Positions 52,169 to 63,834 are shown, counted from the stretch's first letter. The stretch: DNA of 64,000 bases from Acanthosepion esculentum (GCA_964036315.1 OZ038485.1:102124341-102188340); one strand, 5' to 3'. Translations and numbers: made by a program. Notes: generated by a model from the letters alone, not told the origin.

Positions 52169-53305
52169 TTCACATATATATTTATGTGAGGGAGAAATTC
52201 ACTTACCTTGTAAAAGACTGAAAGCATGTGCCTGCACACTCCATTATCAAATTTAAAGTTTAAACATATTGTAAGGTAAAAGGTAGGCTATGCCTACAAT
52301 TGACAGTCAATTCACTTTGGTTTAATAAAAAGGTTTTATCAGAAATTCTGATAATTTCTAATTTTTCATGTAAGTATAGGAAACAGGGCTTATTTAAAGA
52401 TCGACATGTTCTAGCTATTTTTAAAATTTTCCATTTTACCTTAGGAGTTTTATTAAATACTTTTAAATTCTAAAAATATTTAGAAAGAGATGTACTATTT
52501 TATAAGTACCATTGGTTAAGAATAAGATATACTGATACCACCTAGTCTTAAAAGAATTCTTAGTAATACCAATATAAAATTTTATAACAGTTGTATTCTC
52601 TATTGTAGAAATAGTTCTTAATACTTTTTCTTATAGTAATAATCAATAAATGAACTGCAGTGCTTACTATTCTATTTGTAAGATTCGTTTTGATTTAATA
52701 TTGCTTTGTATTAATGTTTGGTTAGTATTATTAACCTATTATATTGATGTAAAGGTGTTTAGTTCTTATTATTAACATCTTACATTGACTATTTGGTATT
52801 GTTCGCATCTTATATGGATGCTCTTTATTTGACAGTGGCATATTAATTTGTCAAAGTAGTTCTGTATTTTCTATCTTTTTAAATCGTTAAGTTATTTACC
52901 AGTTTCTTAAAGGGGCCTTTTATTTATCAACTATAAAATTTTATTTCAGATGCTAAACAAGCATATAACTGGTTAGCATTGTGTTAAATTACCACCCTAC
53001 CCCTTTTAGCGTTTACTTATTTTTAACAACTTGTATCAGTCCATAAGGAAATTGTCTAAGATTTATATGCAGACAACTTTGTGTCATGACCTATATTAAA
53101 AATTTTTTCGGGTAGGTTTGAATTTTAACGTAGGTTGCATTTGATTGGTTAATGACAGCAAAACCAACAAGCCTAATTTTTTTTTTTTTTAAGTATTCTG
53201 CTTTTGAAATTAAATTAATCTTTCACTTGTCAGTGGTTTGACATCACCTGAGGAGACACATTTGTAATCATGTAGCCATTTTTAACATATATTTTAGGAT
53301 ATTGA

Positions 53306-53309
<4 letters not shown>
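52169..53309. other. Unassigned, A+T-rich
   Basis: Contains a T run at 53174-53190. No recognised gene or element. Confidence 0.5.

Positions 53310-53343
<34 letters not shown>
53310..53343. repeat. TA microsatellite
   Basis: TA array beside the next hammerhead-like core. Confidence 0.85.
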
Positions 53344-53346
<3 letters not shown>

Positions 53347-53384
53347 AAAGAGAAATAGATTCAATTGGTAAAATCATAATTAAA

Positions 53385-53430
53385 CTGAAGAAGTCCTTTT
53401 TGAGGGTTGAAATATATGTGTTTATTTTTG
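53385..53430 (+). repeat. Hammerhead-like core, type 2, copy d
   Basis: ACTGAAGAAGTCCTTTTTGA, then GGGTTGAAATATATGTG. CUGANGA and GAAA are both present with a GTCC helix whose partner is GGGT, so stem II is weakened. Confidence 0.55.
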
Positions 53431-54097
53431 TTTTGTCATTCAATTACCTACTGAGGATTTCTATGCAAAACTGTTCTTTATCTGACTTGTCATTAATAGT
53501 ACTGTCAATATTCTTGCAACAATTGTTGAAATTGGTTATCATAAATTTTATAGTGGGGAATAACATTTTCATAATGGACCATTTAAAGCTTTGTAAGCAG
53601 TTAACTTCACTGGTTGCTCCATGAATATGACTCTGTGCCAAAGTTAGCTTCTTCCGACAAATATTTACAGCACTTTTCTGTTGTAACTAAAATGTATCGT
53701 TTCATAAATAGTTAAGTTATATAACATTAAAGATATGTTCAATTCAATTATCAGCTTCCATTGGATAATTAAATGGTGCCTACTCTCACTGCTATTGCGA
53801 TGTCGTCTCCTACCACTTCCGTTCAGAGATGGAGTAATAAATGGTTGCCAGTTGAGTACAAGCAAGAGTAGAACATGATGCCACCTCCTGTTCAGTTCAG
53901 AGCTAGGATGATAAATGGCAAGTCAACTCGTCATTTTGAATGACAAAGTAGAAAATGATTTTTATGTTTCAAGTAACAAGATGTTCATCATTATAATGTC
54001 AGTTGGATGCAAATATGTTCACGTGAAACAAGTGGTGTTTAGTTCATGACAGGAAAAGTGTAGTATATCATTTCATACATAATGTATAGCAACTGGG
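53431..54097. other. Unassigned
   Basis: Two AGAGCTAGGATGATAAATGG/AGAGATGGAGTAATAAATGG-type short repeats near 53823 and 53899. No gene. Confidence 0.4.
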
Positions 54098-54222
54098 AAC
54101 TTCGATGTGGTGTAATGGTTTACAAGCTTGCCTCACTAGACCAATTACAACTGAATTGTTTGTTTGACCCTCCCTGGATGCTTCACACTTTTGGCCTTGT
54201 GCTAGGCTTAGAAAACCACTAA
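54098..54222 (+). repeat. tRNA-derived SINE, tandem unit 1
   Basis: GATGTGGTGTAATGGTTTAC (A-box-like), CCTCACTAGACCAATTACAA, GTTTGACCCTCCCTGG (B-box-like), then GGCCTTGTGCTAGGCTTAG. Confidence 0.65.
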
Positions 54223-54229
54223 GACACTT

Positions 54230-54355
54230 CAAAATAGTGTAATGATTAGTAAGCATGTCTCACTAGATCAATTATGACTAAATAGTGAGTTTGATTCTCA
54301 CTGGGTGCTCCTTATTTTCAGGCTTGTGCCACATCTAAGTTACGCTTAGAAAATT
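54230..54355 (+). repeat. tRNA-derived SINE, tandem unit 2
   Basis: AATAGTGTAATGATTAGTAA, TCTCACTAGATCAATTATGA, GAGTTTGATTCTCACTGGG (B-box-like), then GGCTTGTGCCACATCTAAG. Same family as unit 1 and in the same orientation. Confidence 0.65.
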
Positions 54356-55418
54356 ACCATAATGTATGGCAACAAAGAAGTACTAAAAGTTGCATATATA
54401 ATTACTTATTGTCAATGATAGATAATACTATTTCTTCTAAACAATATATTCTGTTGAAAATTTGGTTGGGTGCCTTATCATGACAAGGAAATTCTTAGTG
54501 AATTATTTTCTTCAATCATTAACACTGAGTAACAAGTTCGAGCTTCATTGGCTGTGGTCTTGTTAAGCTTAGTAAATGCCCACTGAAACCTTGATTCAGA
54601 CTTCCATCCAAAAGTTTCTTTTTTTCTATTTCCAGAAAGATAGGAACTGAGTTATGTAGATATTATTACAAAGAAATGTGTGGAGACAAAATACAGTTAC
54701 CTTAAAAAAGACTGAGGGTATGCTCATGCCAATGCCATTGGCTCAAATAAAAACCAGGATATACTCATTCCATTTTTTATAAAAGAAAATGGTTAATGGA
54801 ATAGCCCACATGTACTACCTACAGGGTTGACAGATATAGCCCGGATGTTCTGGCTACAGATTACTTTCAAATGCATATAAAGTCAGTAGCAGTGAACAAG
54901 TAAGTGAAGCTGGCGAGCTGGATGAGTGGATTTGCGGCTATTTGGACTTCTGGCTCTGTGGATTTGTGACAGCTTACTAGAAAATGACGAAAGGAAAATG
55001 TATTTTTGTTACGCATTCCATTCCATTATCCAATGCAAATGTAGAAAATTTCTTGAAGAACCATATTTATATGTCCAGAAAAAAAAGTATCACCGAGAAA
55101 AAGTGTTTTGTATTCAAATTTAAATATAAAAACTTTCTAAAATATCCAAAAATCTCTCAATGTGAGAAAAAAGAAACTATGGAAGCTGCAAAGTGATCTA
55201 ATTTTGGCAAATTGTTAAATGAAAGTGAATTAATGTTGTTATTATAACTGTTGTTGTCATTTTTGTTTGTTTTTATGTTTTTGTTTGCTTGTCTTTTTAA
55301 AGCCATGAGTTTGCCATTTTCTTTTAATTTTTTAATGCTTTTATGATTGCACATAAAATATTCTCTGACATTGGGAAAGGTGCATTTCTCTTAAGATATT
55401 TGAAAATATAGATATATA
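54356..55418. other. Unassigned, A+T-rich
   Basis: ORFs of 65-70 codons near 54926-55196 are not recognised. Confidence 0.4.
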
Positions 55419-56063
55419 CAGGGCTCTTCAAAAAGAAAGAGATTTTGAAAATTTAATAAAAACAAATGTGAAAAGATAGAAACCCATTCAACACATTACT
55501 GGATAAGAAAAGGTTCAAAGTTTATTATTTTAAAGTGACACTTGGCAAATTGCACTACACAAAAAGACTTTTCTTGTGGTGTGGCCATTTTGAGGATTGA
55601 CACAAATTATAAAAATTTTAATTTATACATAATCTGAAAAAAAAAAACAACAAAAAGAAGCATTATTTACATTATTCGGACTATTGTCCTCATCTTTGTC
55701 GCCATGTTTATCACAACGTTTCGGCCGCTGTACACTCCTGCCTTCTTCAGGTGGTTGGAATGTCGAACTGAACCCTTTATTTCGCTCACTGGGGTAGACT
55801 GTCCTAGTTCCACGTGCCATGTTTAATGGATGTCAGTTATCTCCTGTTAATTTTTCCCTCTGAAAGTTCTCCACTGCCTTAACTGGGTATTGAACTCACA
55901 CTCTTTGGGTCCTGTCACTGGATCTAACCAACGCCTTTATCCACTGTGCCATGTGTCCTTGAGGAAGAAGCATTTAAACAAGATTGAAAAAATTTTCATT
56001 TCTTTTAATAACTTTGGTTTTTTCTTAAATTTTCAAAATCTGTTCTTTCATTTTGGATAACTG
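55419..56063. mobile_element. TIR element (MITE-like) with nested SINE
   Basis: Left terminus CAGGGCTCTTCAAAAAGAAA continuing to GATTTTGAAAATTTAATAAA. The right terminus on the minus strand reads GATTTTGAAAATTTAAGAAA in its inner part, with a less conserved outer part. TA precedes the left end. About 645 bp, of which 300 bp is a nested SINE. Possibly Tc1/mariner-related. Confidence 0.6.
55665..55964 (-). repeat. Composite SINE with 10-bp target duplication (minus strand)
   Basis: Flanks AAGAAGCATT at 55655-55664 and 55965-55974. On the minus strand: tRNA-like head GGCACAGTGGATAAAGGCGT (A box) and GTGAGTTCAATACCCAG (B box), then GGCACGTGGAACTAGGACAG, CTGAAGAAGGCAGGAGTG and CAGCGGCCGAAACGTTG, and a tail of ATGGCGACAAAGATGAGGA. 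This is the cleanest composite copy. Confidence 0.8.
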
Positions 56064-56719
56064 TGTGTGTATATATATTCTTATGATCTTCCCCCCTTCC
56101 TCCAACCCTATCGATGGCGAATGTAGAGGAGGACCGTAATCTGTGTTATTTTTTTATTTATTTTTTTTTAACATTTTACATTTTACTAAAATATATTTCT
56201 TTTCCAAGGGTCTCTTTCCAATTGATCAAACATGGCCGAGCAGAATCGATTAAGAAACAAACACGATAGGCGACAAACAACGATGGAGACAGGAAATATA
56301 AATTTATTAACAAACGTAAAAATGTGAGAAAGGTAAAATAAAAAAAAACGGCCAAAACAGAAATGACAATATGTCAAGAATAAACATTGTGAACAAAATA
56401 GTGGGAGGAGAACATCCTCTAAGAAAGGTAAAACACAAATCGACGTATGGCCTTGTGCCATACTTGCACGGATTTACAGAACATGTGCCATACTTGAACA
56501 AATTTACAAAACATCAAAATTTTAAGACAAATAGAAAGAAACATATAATAAAAAGGAATCTCCTGCTAAACTTGCATGAAAGTACAAACATGAAAAAGAA
56601 GTACATTTAAACAAAAATCAAGCACAAGAAAAACAACAAACTTATCTCGTAATAAAAGTTCTTTTCCACTAATGTCTCTTATATCTACTTCTTCTTTTCT
56701 TTTCTCGTTTTCCTTTTCT
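56064..56719. other. Unassigned, short tandem units
   Basis: Contains a 27-bp tandem: GCCATACTTGCACGGATTTA then GCCATACTTGAACAAATTTA (near 56457 and 56484). Could be part of an LTR element. No coding motif seen. Confidence 0.4.
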
Positions 56720-57080
56720 ATTTCCTTTTATAAGCGTCTCCTTTTGAGGTCTTTTCTTACTCCCTTTCTCTTTTCGTTCTGTCTAGGGGTTTGGCCGGCG
56801 ATTAAGCTGAAAGGGCCTTTCCTCTCTCTTTCATCTCAGTTTAGCAGCATCCTTGCATGAGGTGGTCTTTTCCTTCTTTCTTTCTTTTCCCTTTTGTCCT
56901 TTGTTTAAGGGCTTGGTGACAGTTGAAACTGCTTTCTTTCTCCCTCGCCTTCATCTCAGTGTGACATCCTTCGAGATATTTTCTTCCTCTCTTTCCTTTT
57001 CCCATAAGTATCTCCTTTTGAGATCTTTCCTCACTTTCTTCTTTTCTTTTTCTATAAGCTGTCTTCTGTCTCTCTTTCAC
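56720..57080. repeat. Tandemly duplicated polypyrimidine-rich segment
   Basis: AAGCGTCTCCTTTTGAGGTC and AAGTATCTCCTTTTGAGATC (start to start about 275 bp), and CTTTCATCTCAGTTTAGCAG against CCTTCATCTCAGTGTGACAT. ORFs on both strands are low-complexity artefacts. Confidence 0.6.
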
Positions 57081-57163
57081 CCCGATTTATTTGCAAATTT
57101 ATATAAGCACATGATTGCATGCATGTATGGTTGCTTGTAGCTATAATTATTTAATTCATATTT

Positions 57164-57164
<1 letters not shown>

Positions 57165-57222
<58 letters not shown>
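57165..57222. repeat. CA/TA microsatellite
   Basis: Short CA then long TA array. Confidence 0.9.
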
Positions 57223-57224
<2 letters not shown>

Positions 57225-57334
57225 CATGATACCAAACTTTACAAAGTAGAGTAATCAAATTTTACTATACATTTTATCTTTTCATGATTTCTAATTAGAA
57301 TAATTACCCCGATGGGATCTACTATTTACAGTGA

Positions 57335-57562
57335 TCATCCTCATCTTTGTTGCCATGTTTATCACATCATTTCGGCTGTTGCATGCTCCAGCCTTCTTCA
57401 TGTGGTTGGAATGTCGAACTGAACTCTTTATTTCACTCGCTGGGGTAGACTGTTCTAGTTCCACGTGCCATGTCTAATGGATGTCACTTGTCAGTTATTT
57501 CTTGTTAATTCCCCTCTCCATGTTCTCCACCGCCTTCATCAGGTATTGAACTCACATTCTTT
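57335..57562 (-). repeat. P-family composite repeat, truncated tRNA-like head
   Basis: Minus strand: GTGAGTTCAATACCTGATGA (B-box end of the head), then GGCACGTGGAACTAGAACAG, CACATGAAGAAGGCTGGAG, CAGCCGAAATGATG and a tail ATGGCAACAAAGATGAGGA. The core strand is changed to CATGAAGA. Confidence 0.7.
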
Positions 57563-57565
57563 AAT

Positions 57566-57665
57566 ATATCTTATAAATATGGCAACAAAGATAAGGATGA
57601 TAGTCCGAACAATGTAAATGGTATACATAATACCTCATTTCAGAAATATAGACAGATACTGCAGG
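57566..57665 (+). repeat. P-family tail fragment, plus strand
   Basis: ATGGCAACAAAGATAAGGAT to TTCAGAAATATAGACAGATA. Faces the minus copy, forming a truncated head-to-head pair. No clear target duplication. Confidence 0.65.
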
Positions 57666-57924
57666 GGGTCTATTTAATGCTTATAATCAATGATTTATGA
57701 AAGATTGAAATATAGTTCCATTATGACAGTAAGATGCATAAAAATTTAGATAACAAAATGGCAAAGTATTTAATTTCTATCCATTTTAATCTTACTCATA
57801 CACTATGAAAGAGTTTTTACCAATTCATTCAAACATACATTGATTTATCTAAGTTTCTGAGATAAGGAATTTTCACTATTAATCTTTTCTATCGAACAAT
57901 CATGCTTCTAGTTTTTTTTTCTCA
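57666..57924. other. Unassigned spacer
   Basis: No recognised feature. Confidence 0.4.
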
Positions 57925-58880
57925 TTAATGCAGGGCTCTATCCTTGGACCTACTTTGTTTCTTATCTTCATCAACAACAATGTCATCATTTACTAAGTTT
58001 GAATTTATGCTGATCACATAACTATTTTCTCCTATCTTAATAGTAAGTCTGATTGGTCCAATAAACTTGAACCGGCAGTTGATCTCAAAGATGACCTTCA
58101 ATCAGTTGTTATCTGTGGCAACAAATGTTCAGTAAATTTTAACGCCTCCAAAATGAAACTGTTATCTTTTAATCATTGTAGAGAACAATATTTGCCATTC
58201 ATCAGCATGGCTGATGTTAACCTCCATGAGAGCAATACATTACACCTTTTCTCACATATTTTCCACTTAAGTGAAACGATTATGTTGAATCAATTGCATG
58301 GAAAGTTGGTTCACTGAGTCATGCCAGACAATTTTCCTTGCCAGAATCCATATATCACATTTTATAAATCTACCATTCAAGCATGCATTAAATATTGATA
58401 GTCTGGTGCTACCGCTATATACCTGAAGATTCTTGACAAAATCCAAAGAAGGGTCAGTAATGTTATCTGTCATGACCTCGGCTTCGAGCACTTTCCAATC
58501 ACTATAACATGGCTTACCTCTGGTTTATTCTATATACATTTTCATAGAAATTATTCAAGCTTTCATCATTGGTACCTTGACCACATGAATTTAAGTGTAG
58601 TACTAGATTAGCAATGAGGTCTCATCATTTTACTCTTGAAATCGTTAGATGCAACTGTAAGTTCTATTCTAATAGTTTATTTTTTCACCTTCCTTGCTTA
58701 CTGTTGGCAATGATCTTCAAAAATTTAATGTAATAGAAATTGCCATCTCCTTTCTTCCAGAAACCCGTTCTTTTATTGTCCTTTATCCTCACTGATATCT
58801 TTCTCATTTTCTTTCACTTCCAGTAAGCTCTTGTATTTTAGTGGCATTATCATCTCTGTTGAAACAATTTTAAAAGAAAA
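57925..58880 (+). mobile_element. LINE-B relic: longest copy, includes RT active-site region
   Basis: Starts with GSILGPTLFLIFINN (RT motif B region), then IYADHITIFSYLNSKS, where the catalytic YADD has become YADH. LKDDLQSVVICGNKCSVNFN and ASKMKLLSFNH follow. Downstream the C-terminus and the 3' UTR end can be traced to about 58880. Dead by the active-site change and many stops. Confidence 0.8.
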
Positions 58881-59889
58881 CTTCTCGTTTTGTTTTGTTT
58901 TTCTTCTGCTAAAAGTGGACATGAAGCTCTTTATAATTTTTTAGTTATAGAACTTATATTATGATATTGCAAGTAAGTAAGGGGAACAACTCTATAGCCA
59001 GCAGGAATCTAATATTAAAAATAAGTTTAGAACATATATGCTTACAATTTAAATTTTTCTTTGTAATATTTTTGACATTATCATGAAAGTAAAAAAAGAA
59101 AAGACTAATGGTTCTTGCATAAATATTTTTCTTTTCTCTTTAATTAAAGGTACATTGATTTTACAATTTTACCGATAGTTATTTTTTGAAGCAAATAGTA
59201 AATCTTTTTGCTTGCTCTTTCAAAGTTTTCATTTCAGCTTTTGTAACACAAACACAAAATTCAGATCATTACTATCCGAGTAAGCACAAAGATGAGACAC
59301 TGATATTATTAAGTTGCAAAATGAACATGAAATTACTTTTTTTAAATTATAATAATTTAATATTGCCTTAACAAAAATCTTGCTATGATGTGCCATTTTT
59401 TGTTGTTATGGTGACAAACAAATCTATCAGTAGAAAGCAAATCATAATATTGAATCCTCCAAATCAAGTTTTGAAATATAAAGCTGTCTGATGTTCACAA
59501 CTTCAGTATACTAGTGATAAGCATATATGCATATAGTTTTAGATACAGGTCAGTGGAGTATGTATAGTGGCCTAGTACCAGGAACTGTCAAGTAAATTAT
59601 TCAGCAATGCACTTTGCCATGATTAAACACTCACTCTAAACATCCAATTACCATAGAAAGCATCTCACACCAGGCAAAGGGCCTTAAACAATTCATATTA
59701 AATCTTGACATTATTTTTTTCACTTTGAATTCTTTAAAAACGTTGCTTTTTTTTTTTAAATTGAAAACTTTGAGAGAAATAAAATTATTTGGCTAATACA
59801 AGCTTTGACTGTCAGACAATGAGCAATAATTTCATTTCAGTGAATGATTTACTCAAATTGAATCAAAGATGGAAGCACAAGGTCTACAC
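58881..59889. other. Unassigned, A+T-rich
   Basis: No recognised feature except the left target duplication GTCTACAC (59882-59889). Confidence 0.5.
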
Positions 59890-60365
59890 CAGCCATTCTC
59901 AACCTTTCCTCCATCATTGACCCCCTTTATGTATTTCTCCATTTACCCCCTACAAAAAATTCATAGCCATCATAAAGCATTGATGAACAATTTCGTGACT
60001 AAATGAATGAATGATTTTTTCATTCAAAATACTAAGGGTTTTTTTTTTAGTCAAAATACTGTGACTAAAAAAAAAAATACTAAGCGACACTCAAAATACT
60101 GATTTCCTATTTAGTACTAATCTACTAATGTTTTAGTATAAGTTAGTACTCTGTATAAAATTCAGTATTTTTATTAACGTTTGTAGTCATTAATAGATCT
60201 ACAAATTAATACTAATCATAATCATTCATTCAAAAAAAAATTTTTTTTAGTATTTTTAGTATACAAAATTAAATTTAATTGAATTATTTTTTAAATTATC
60301 AGGTACTTCAATTATTTACCCCCGATTATATAATTTTTTACCCCCTAGGGGTAAATTTACCCCTG
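59890..60365. mobile_element. hAT-type MITE with perfect 8-bp target duplication
   Basis: Starts CAGCCATTCTCAACCTTTCC and ends AAATTTACCCCTG (minus strand CAGGGGTAAATTTACCCCTA). Flanks GTCTACAC at 59882-59889 and 60366-60373 are identical over 8 bp, the hAT target length. 476 bp, non-coding. Inside are TTTACCCCC-type subterminal repeats and local stem-loops such as TTTTTTTTAGTC/GACTAAAAAAAA. Confidence 0.85.
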
Positions 60366-61489
60366 GTCTACACATTGGATGATGCCCTACTTCTCAGTTT
60401 TCAGTTTACGCCCCATTAGGTATGAAGTCACATGCTTATTGGTTATTCTTAGTTTCTAGCAATTAAAATTGTTTATTTGTTATTATCTAGAAATAGCATC
60501 AAATGAATCAATGTGTTACAGCTCAGAAATCTAGCTGTTCTATACACTCGTAGGGATACAAAAGGTGATCATCTCCCTTTGATTGAGATGAAGTCCTGTG
60601 AGCCATGTTATGGCCATTTAGTGACATCATTTCATAGAATAGAAATATATGTTTACCAGATAGAGAAACTACCTCTGGCTTGCAGTCCTCAATGTTGGGA
60701 AAAACCCATGACTCACAGGTTTTCTTGTTTGACAGGAATTTGTCCTCACTTGTGACATAGCAGATAAATCCTGCCCACTCAAATCTGGAATCCTAAATAT
60801 GGCTTCTCCTGAAACACAGAGAATCTCCAGCTGTTCCAATTCCCCTTTGAGAGTTATGACTATCTTTTTGTTCATTTTTCACACTGCTTGTTGTGTAGAT
60901 TTTCTGCACGGGACAAATGTAAACATATATAAAGTTTTTTTTTTATGATTTAGATGTATAAAACTCTCACTGAGAACAAAACATGTTTGTCATTCCTTTT
61001 TTGTTCAGCTATTATATTATGGCTGTAATAATACACATAATGGGGGAAATGAAAATGGGAGAATTTTCCTTCTTTTCATAGTCACCCATTACTCTGCTAG
61101 ATATGTTTACAATACTAACTAAAAAAACAGAAATGCTCAAAATACCCCCATCAGTCAATACATTTCTCATACAAACTTTAGCAATGACAATCATTATTAT
61201 TGTTTGTGAACTTTTCCATTACAACGTTTGATCACCTGACCTTGAAAGATGTTAATTCTATTAGGAATATGAAAGTTATTTCTGATGGTTTTGTGACAAA
61301 TGGTATTGATGATGCTTATTGCAGACTGTCAGTCTATTGGGCTGTGACATTGATGCCAAAAGGATAATGGGGTAGAATAGATAAGAAGGATAAAGTTAAA
61401 GGAAAAAAAAAAAAGAGATAAACAGAACAAAGCAGAGAATTATAGCATAACTTTTCATCAAATACAAACCACATATCTAATATATATAT
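60366..61489. other. Unassigned
   Basis: An 80-codon plus ORF (60513-60755) and a 68-codon minus ORF (60669-60875) are not recognised. Confidence 0.4.
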
Positions 61490-61720
61490 TGCACTTCTCG
61501 CTTGTGTAACTCTCTTCCGCTTTTTGCTTCCGAGTCAACTTTGATCTTCAAAAATTTAAATGTAATGTCAGTTGTTATCTTCTGTCTTCTTAATTCTTGT
61601 TCTTTTATTGTTCTCTCTTCTTAATAGTGTTTTTTTATCATATCCTCTAACACTCAGTAACCGTTTGCATCTTAGTAGCTTTATTGCCTTGCTTTAAGTA
61701 AAATGTTTAAAAATATATAT
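61490..61720 (+). mobile_element. LINE-B 3' end
   Basis: CACTTCTCGCTTGTGTAAC, ATCTTCAAAAATTTAAATG, TATTGCCTTGCTTTAAGTAA and a T/A-rich tail. Confidence 0.6.
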
Positions 61721-61939
61721 ATAATAAACATGAACACATGCTTGGATATAATGTATATGTGAAATTTAAAAATTTTATTTATTCATTTATTTTTATTTAT
61801 TTTATTAAATATTCATACAATACAAAGCCCCAGAGCCACCCAAGGCAGAGGTTTATTTAGTGGGATTGTTGTATGAATATAAGAGGAAGAAATAAGTGCA
61901 GATTATATATAGGATAGATAACAGTTGACTGTAGAATTG

Positions 61940-62470
61940 ACGAGATTAAGATTGTAGTGATCAGAGTAGCATGCTCTCAGGAGTCAGTTCTACTAGGTAG
62001 CTGTTCATTATTTACATTATTTGAACTATTGTCCTCATCTTTGTCGCCATATTTATTACAACGTTTCGGCCGTTGTACACTCTGGCCTTCTTCAGGTGGT
62101 TGGAATGTCAAACTGAACCCTTTATTTCACTCAGTGGGGTAGACTGTTCTAGTTCCACGTGCCATGTTTAATGGATGTCAGTTATCAGTTATCTCCTGTT
62201 AATTTTTCCCTCTGAAAGTTCTCCACTAAACATGGCATGTGGAACTAGAACAGTCTACCCCAGTGAGCGAAATAAAGGTTTCAGTTCGACATTCCAACCA
62301 CCTGAAGAAGGCCGGAGTGTACAACAGCTGAAACGTTGTAATAAATATGGCGACAAAGATGAGGACAATAGTCCGAATAATGTAAATAATGTACATAATC
62401 CCTCTTCTCAGAAATATAGACAGATATTGAAGGTAGCTGTTCTTGGGAAGGAGCTATCTGAATGAAACAG
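61940..62470 (+). repeat. R6 repeat with nested P-family pair
   Basis: AGATTAAGATTGTAGTGATC and CTCAGGAGTCAGTTCTACTA on the left; CTTGGGAAGGAGCTATCTGA on the right. Related to 46652-46745. Confidence 0.65.
62007..62430. mobile_element. Head-to-head pair of P-family repeats with 12-bp target duplication
   Basis: A minus copy (62007-62217) and a plus copy (62225-62430) face each other. Flanks AGGTAGCTGTTC at 61995-62006 and 62431-62442 are a perfect 12-bp duplication. Minus core: CTGAAGAAGGCCAGAG, CGGCCGAAACGTTG. Plus core: CTGAAGAAGGCCGGAG, CAGCTGAAACGTTG. Same architecture as 40168-40487. Confidence 0.85.
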
Positions 62471-62884
62471 TGATGTATGCGATGTCTGTATTATTTATAT
62501 GGGTTCTCTGAGTTTATAGCATGTGTTTAATTGCATATGTGTATGTATTTGTCATGTATATATGTGCTGTACGTTTTAGATGATACGGCAACCAAGAAAA
62601 AGCCCTCGTTTCTTCAACTTCAAGCTTTTTTATATTATTTTCTTGTAAGATAGAATATTATTTTGCAGAAATGTTTGTTGATTGAGCCAATTAAATAACA
62701 AACTTCAAGAATTCTATCAATTTTTAATTTGTATCTATATTATTTAGTATCTACATAATTGATAATTAGCTATGGGAATTCTGTCATGCCCATGACAACA
62801 GTGACATCTGGTGACATCAGTAGAAAGAGAATGTGTTATATTAAACTTATTAAATGGTATACTTACTTTATTTTGCCATAGATT
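62471..62884. other. Unassigned
   Basis: No recognised feature. Confidence 0.4.
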
Positions 62885-63545
62885 AGTTTATATGGGAAGC
62901 TATTTAAAAGAGTCTTCAGCAATCCTGGGCTAATACAAACCAACAAGCTTTTGGTCTACCAAGCTGTTGTAATCTTGATTCTCCAGTATGCATGTGAGAC
63001 TTGGGTACTCTACCAAAGAGACATCTGTAGACGTGAAATATCCCATCAAATGAAACTTCAGCATCCTTGAAAACTCCAGAAGACAAATAGAAGAGATGAA
63101 GAGAGCCCAAAGAAAAGCCAGAGCTCTCTATCCCTTGAATCCTTGGAAGAATCCATCAAATGAAATCCTGCAGAACACATGGTAGGAACAGATCACGAAC
63201 AACAATGTTCTCCTCCATGTAAAGATTGAGAGCCTACAAATCATCATGACTCACCACCAATATCAATGGGCTCGACACCTTTTCTGAATGCCAGACATCT
63301 GCCTACCCAAATAAATTCACTTCTTGGAGCTCGCACCTGGCAAGAGACCATGTGGAACTCCATGTCGTCGATTCAAGGATCCGTTCAAAAACACCTTGCT
63401 GATGACAGAAATGGTGAAAGAATCAACTGGAGGAGAGCAGTCCACGAAAAAAATAACACCTTTCAAAAACTCCAGAAAACAAATAGAAGAGAGAAGCAGA
63501 GCCCAAAGAAAAGCCAGAGCTCTCCATTTCCTGGAACTCTAGTAC
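62885..63545 (+). mobile_element. LINE-D relic: ORF2 C-terminus
   Basis: Reads KLFKRVFSNPGLIQTNKLLV, YQAVVILILQYACETWVLYQ, HHQYQWARHL, MPDICLPKQIHFLELAPGKR, PCGTPCRRFKDPFKNTL and LEL. This is the post-RT end of a LINE whose relatives in marine invertebrates carry the MPDTRLPKQI-like segment and RRRFKDTLK. Frameshifts and internal deletions. Confidence 0.75.
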
Positions 63546-63834
63546 CCTACCGTATGGTGGTAGTGGACTCTCTTTCATCTACACCTGTGTTGCTGTTCCT
63601 TTCACTCGAGTACCACCTTTGTCTGTTTGTAATCTTCTTTAAGGATACAACAATATGTTTTTTTATGGAAGATTTTATAATTTAAACCAGAGTGTAATTC
63701 ACTTAATTGTCATATTGACTCAGTATCAAATAAGTAAGAATTTCAGGAATGTAGATGTTACTTAAGTAAGTAATGTTTATATATTAACTGATTATTGTAT
63801 GTAAGCACTACATATAGCTAGATTTGTAAAGCTT

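Noticed and set aside
62175..62465. Recurring ORF segment GTRTVYPSERNKGFSSTFQ in several places
   Set aside because: It recurs in the P-family repeats on both strands, because the repeat DNA, not a conserved protein, is shared. The stretch includes the hammerhead-like region.
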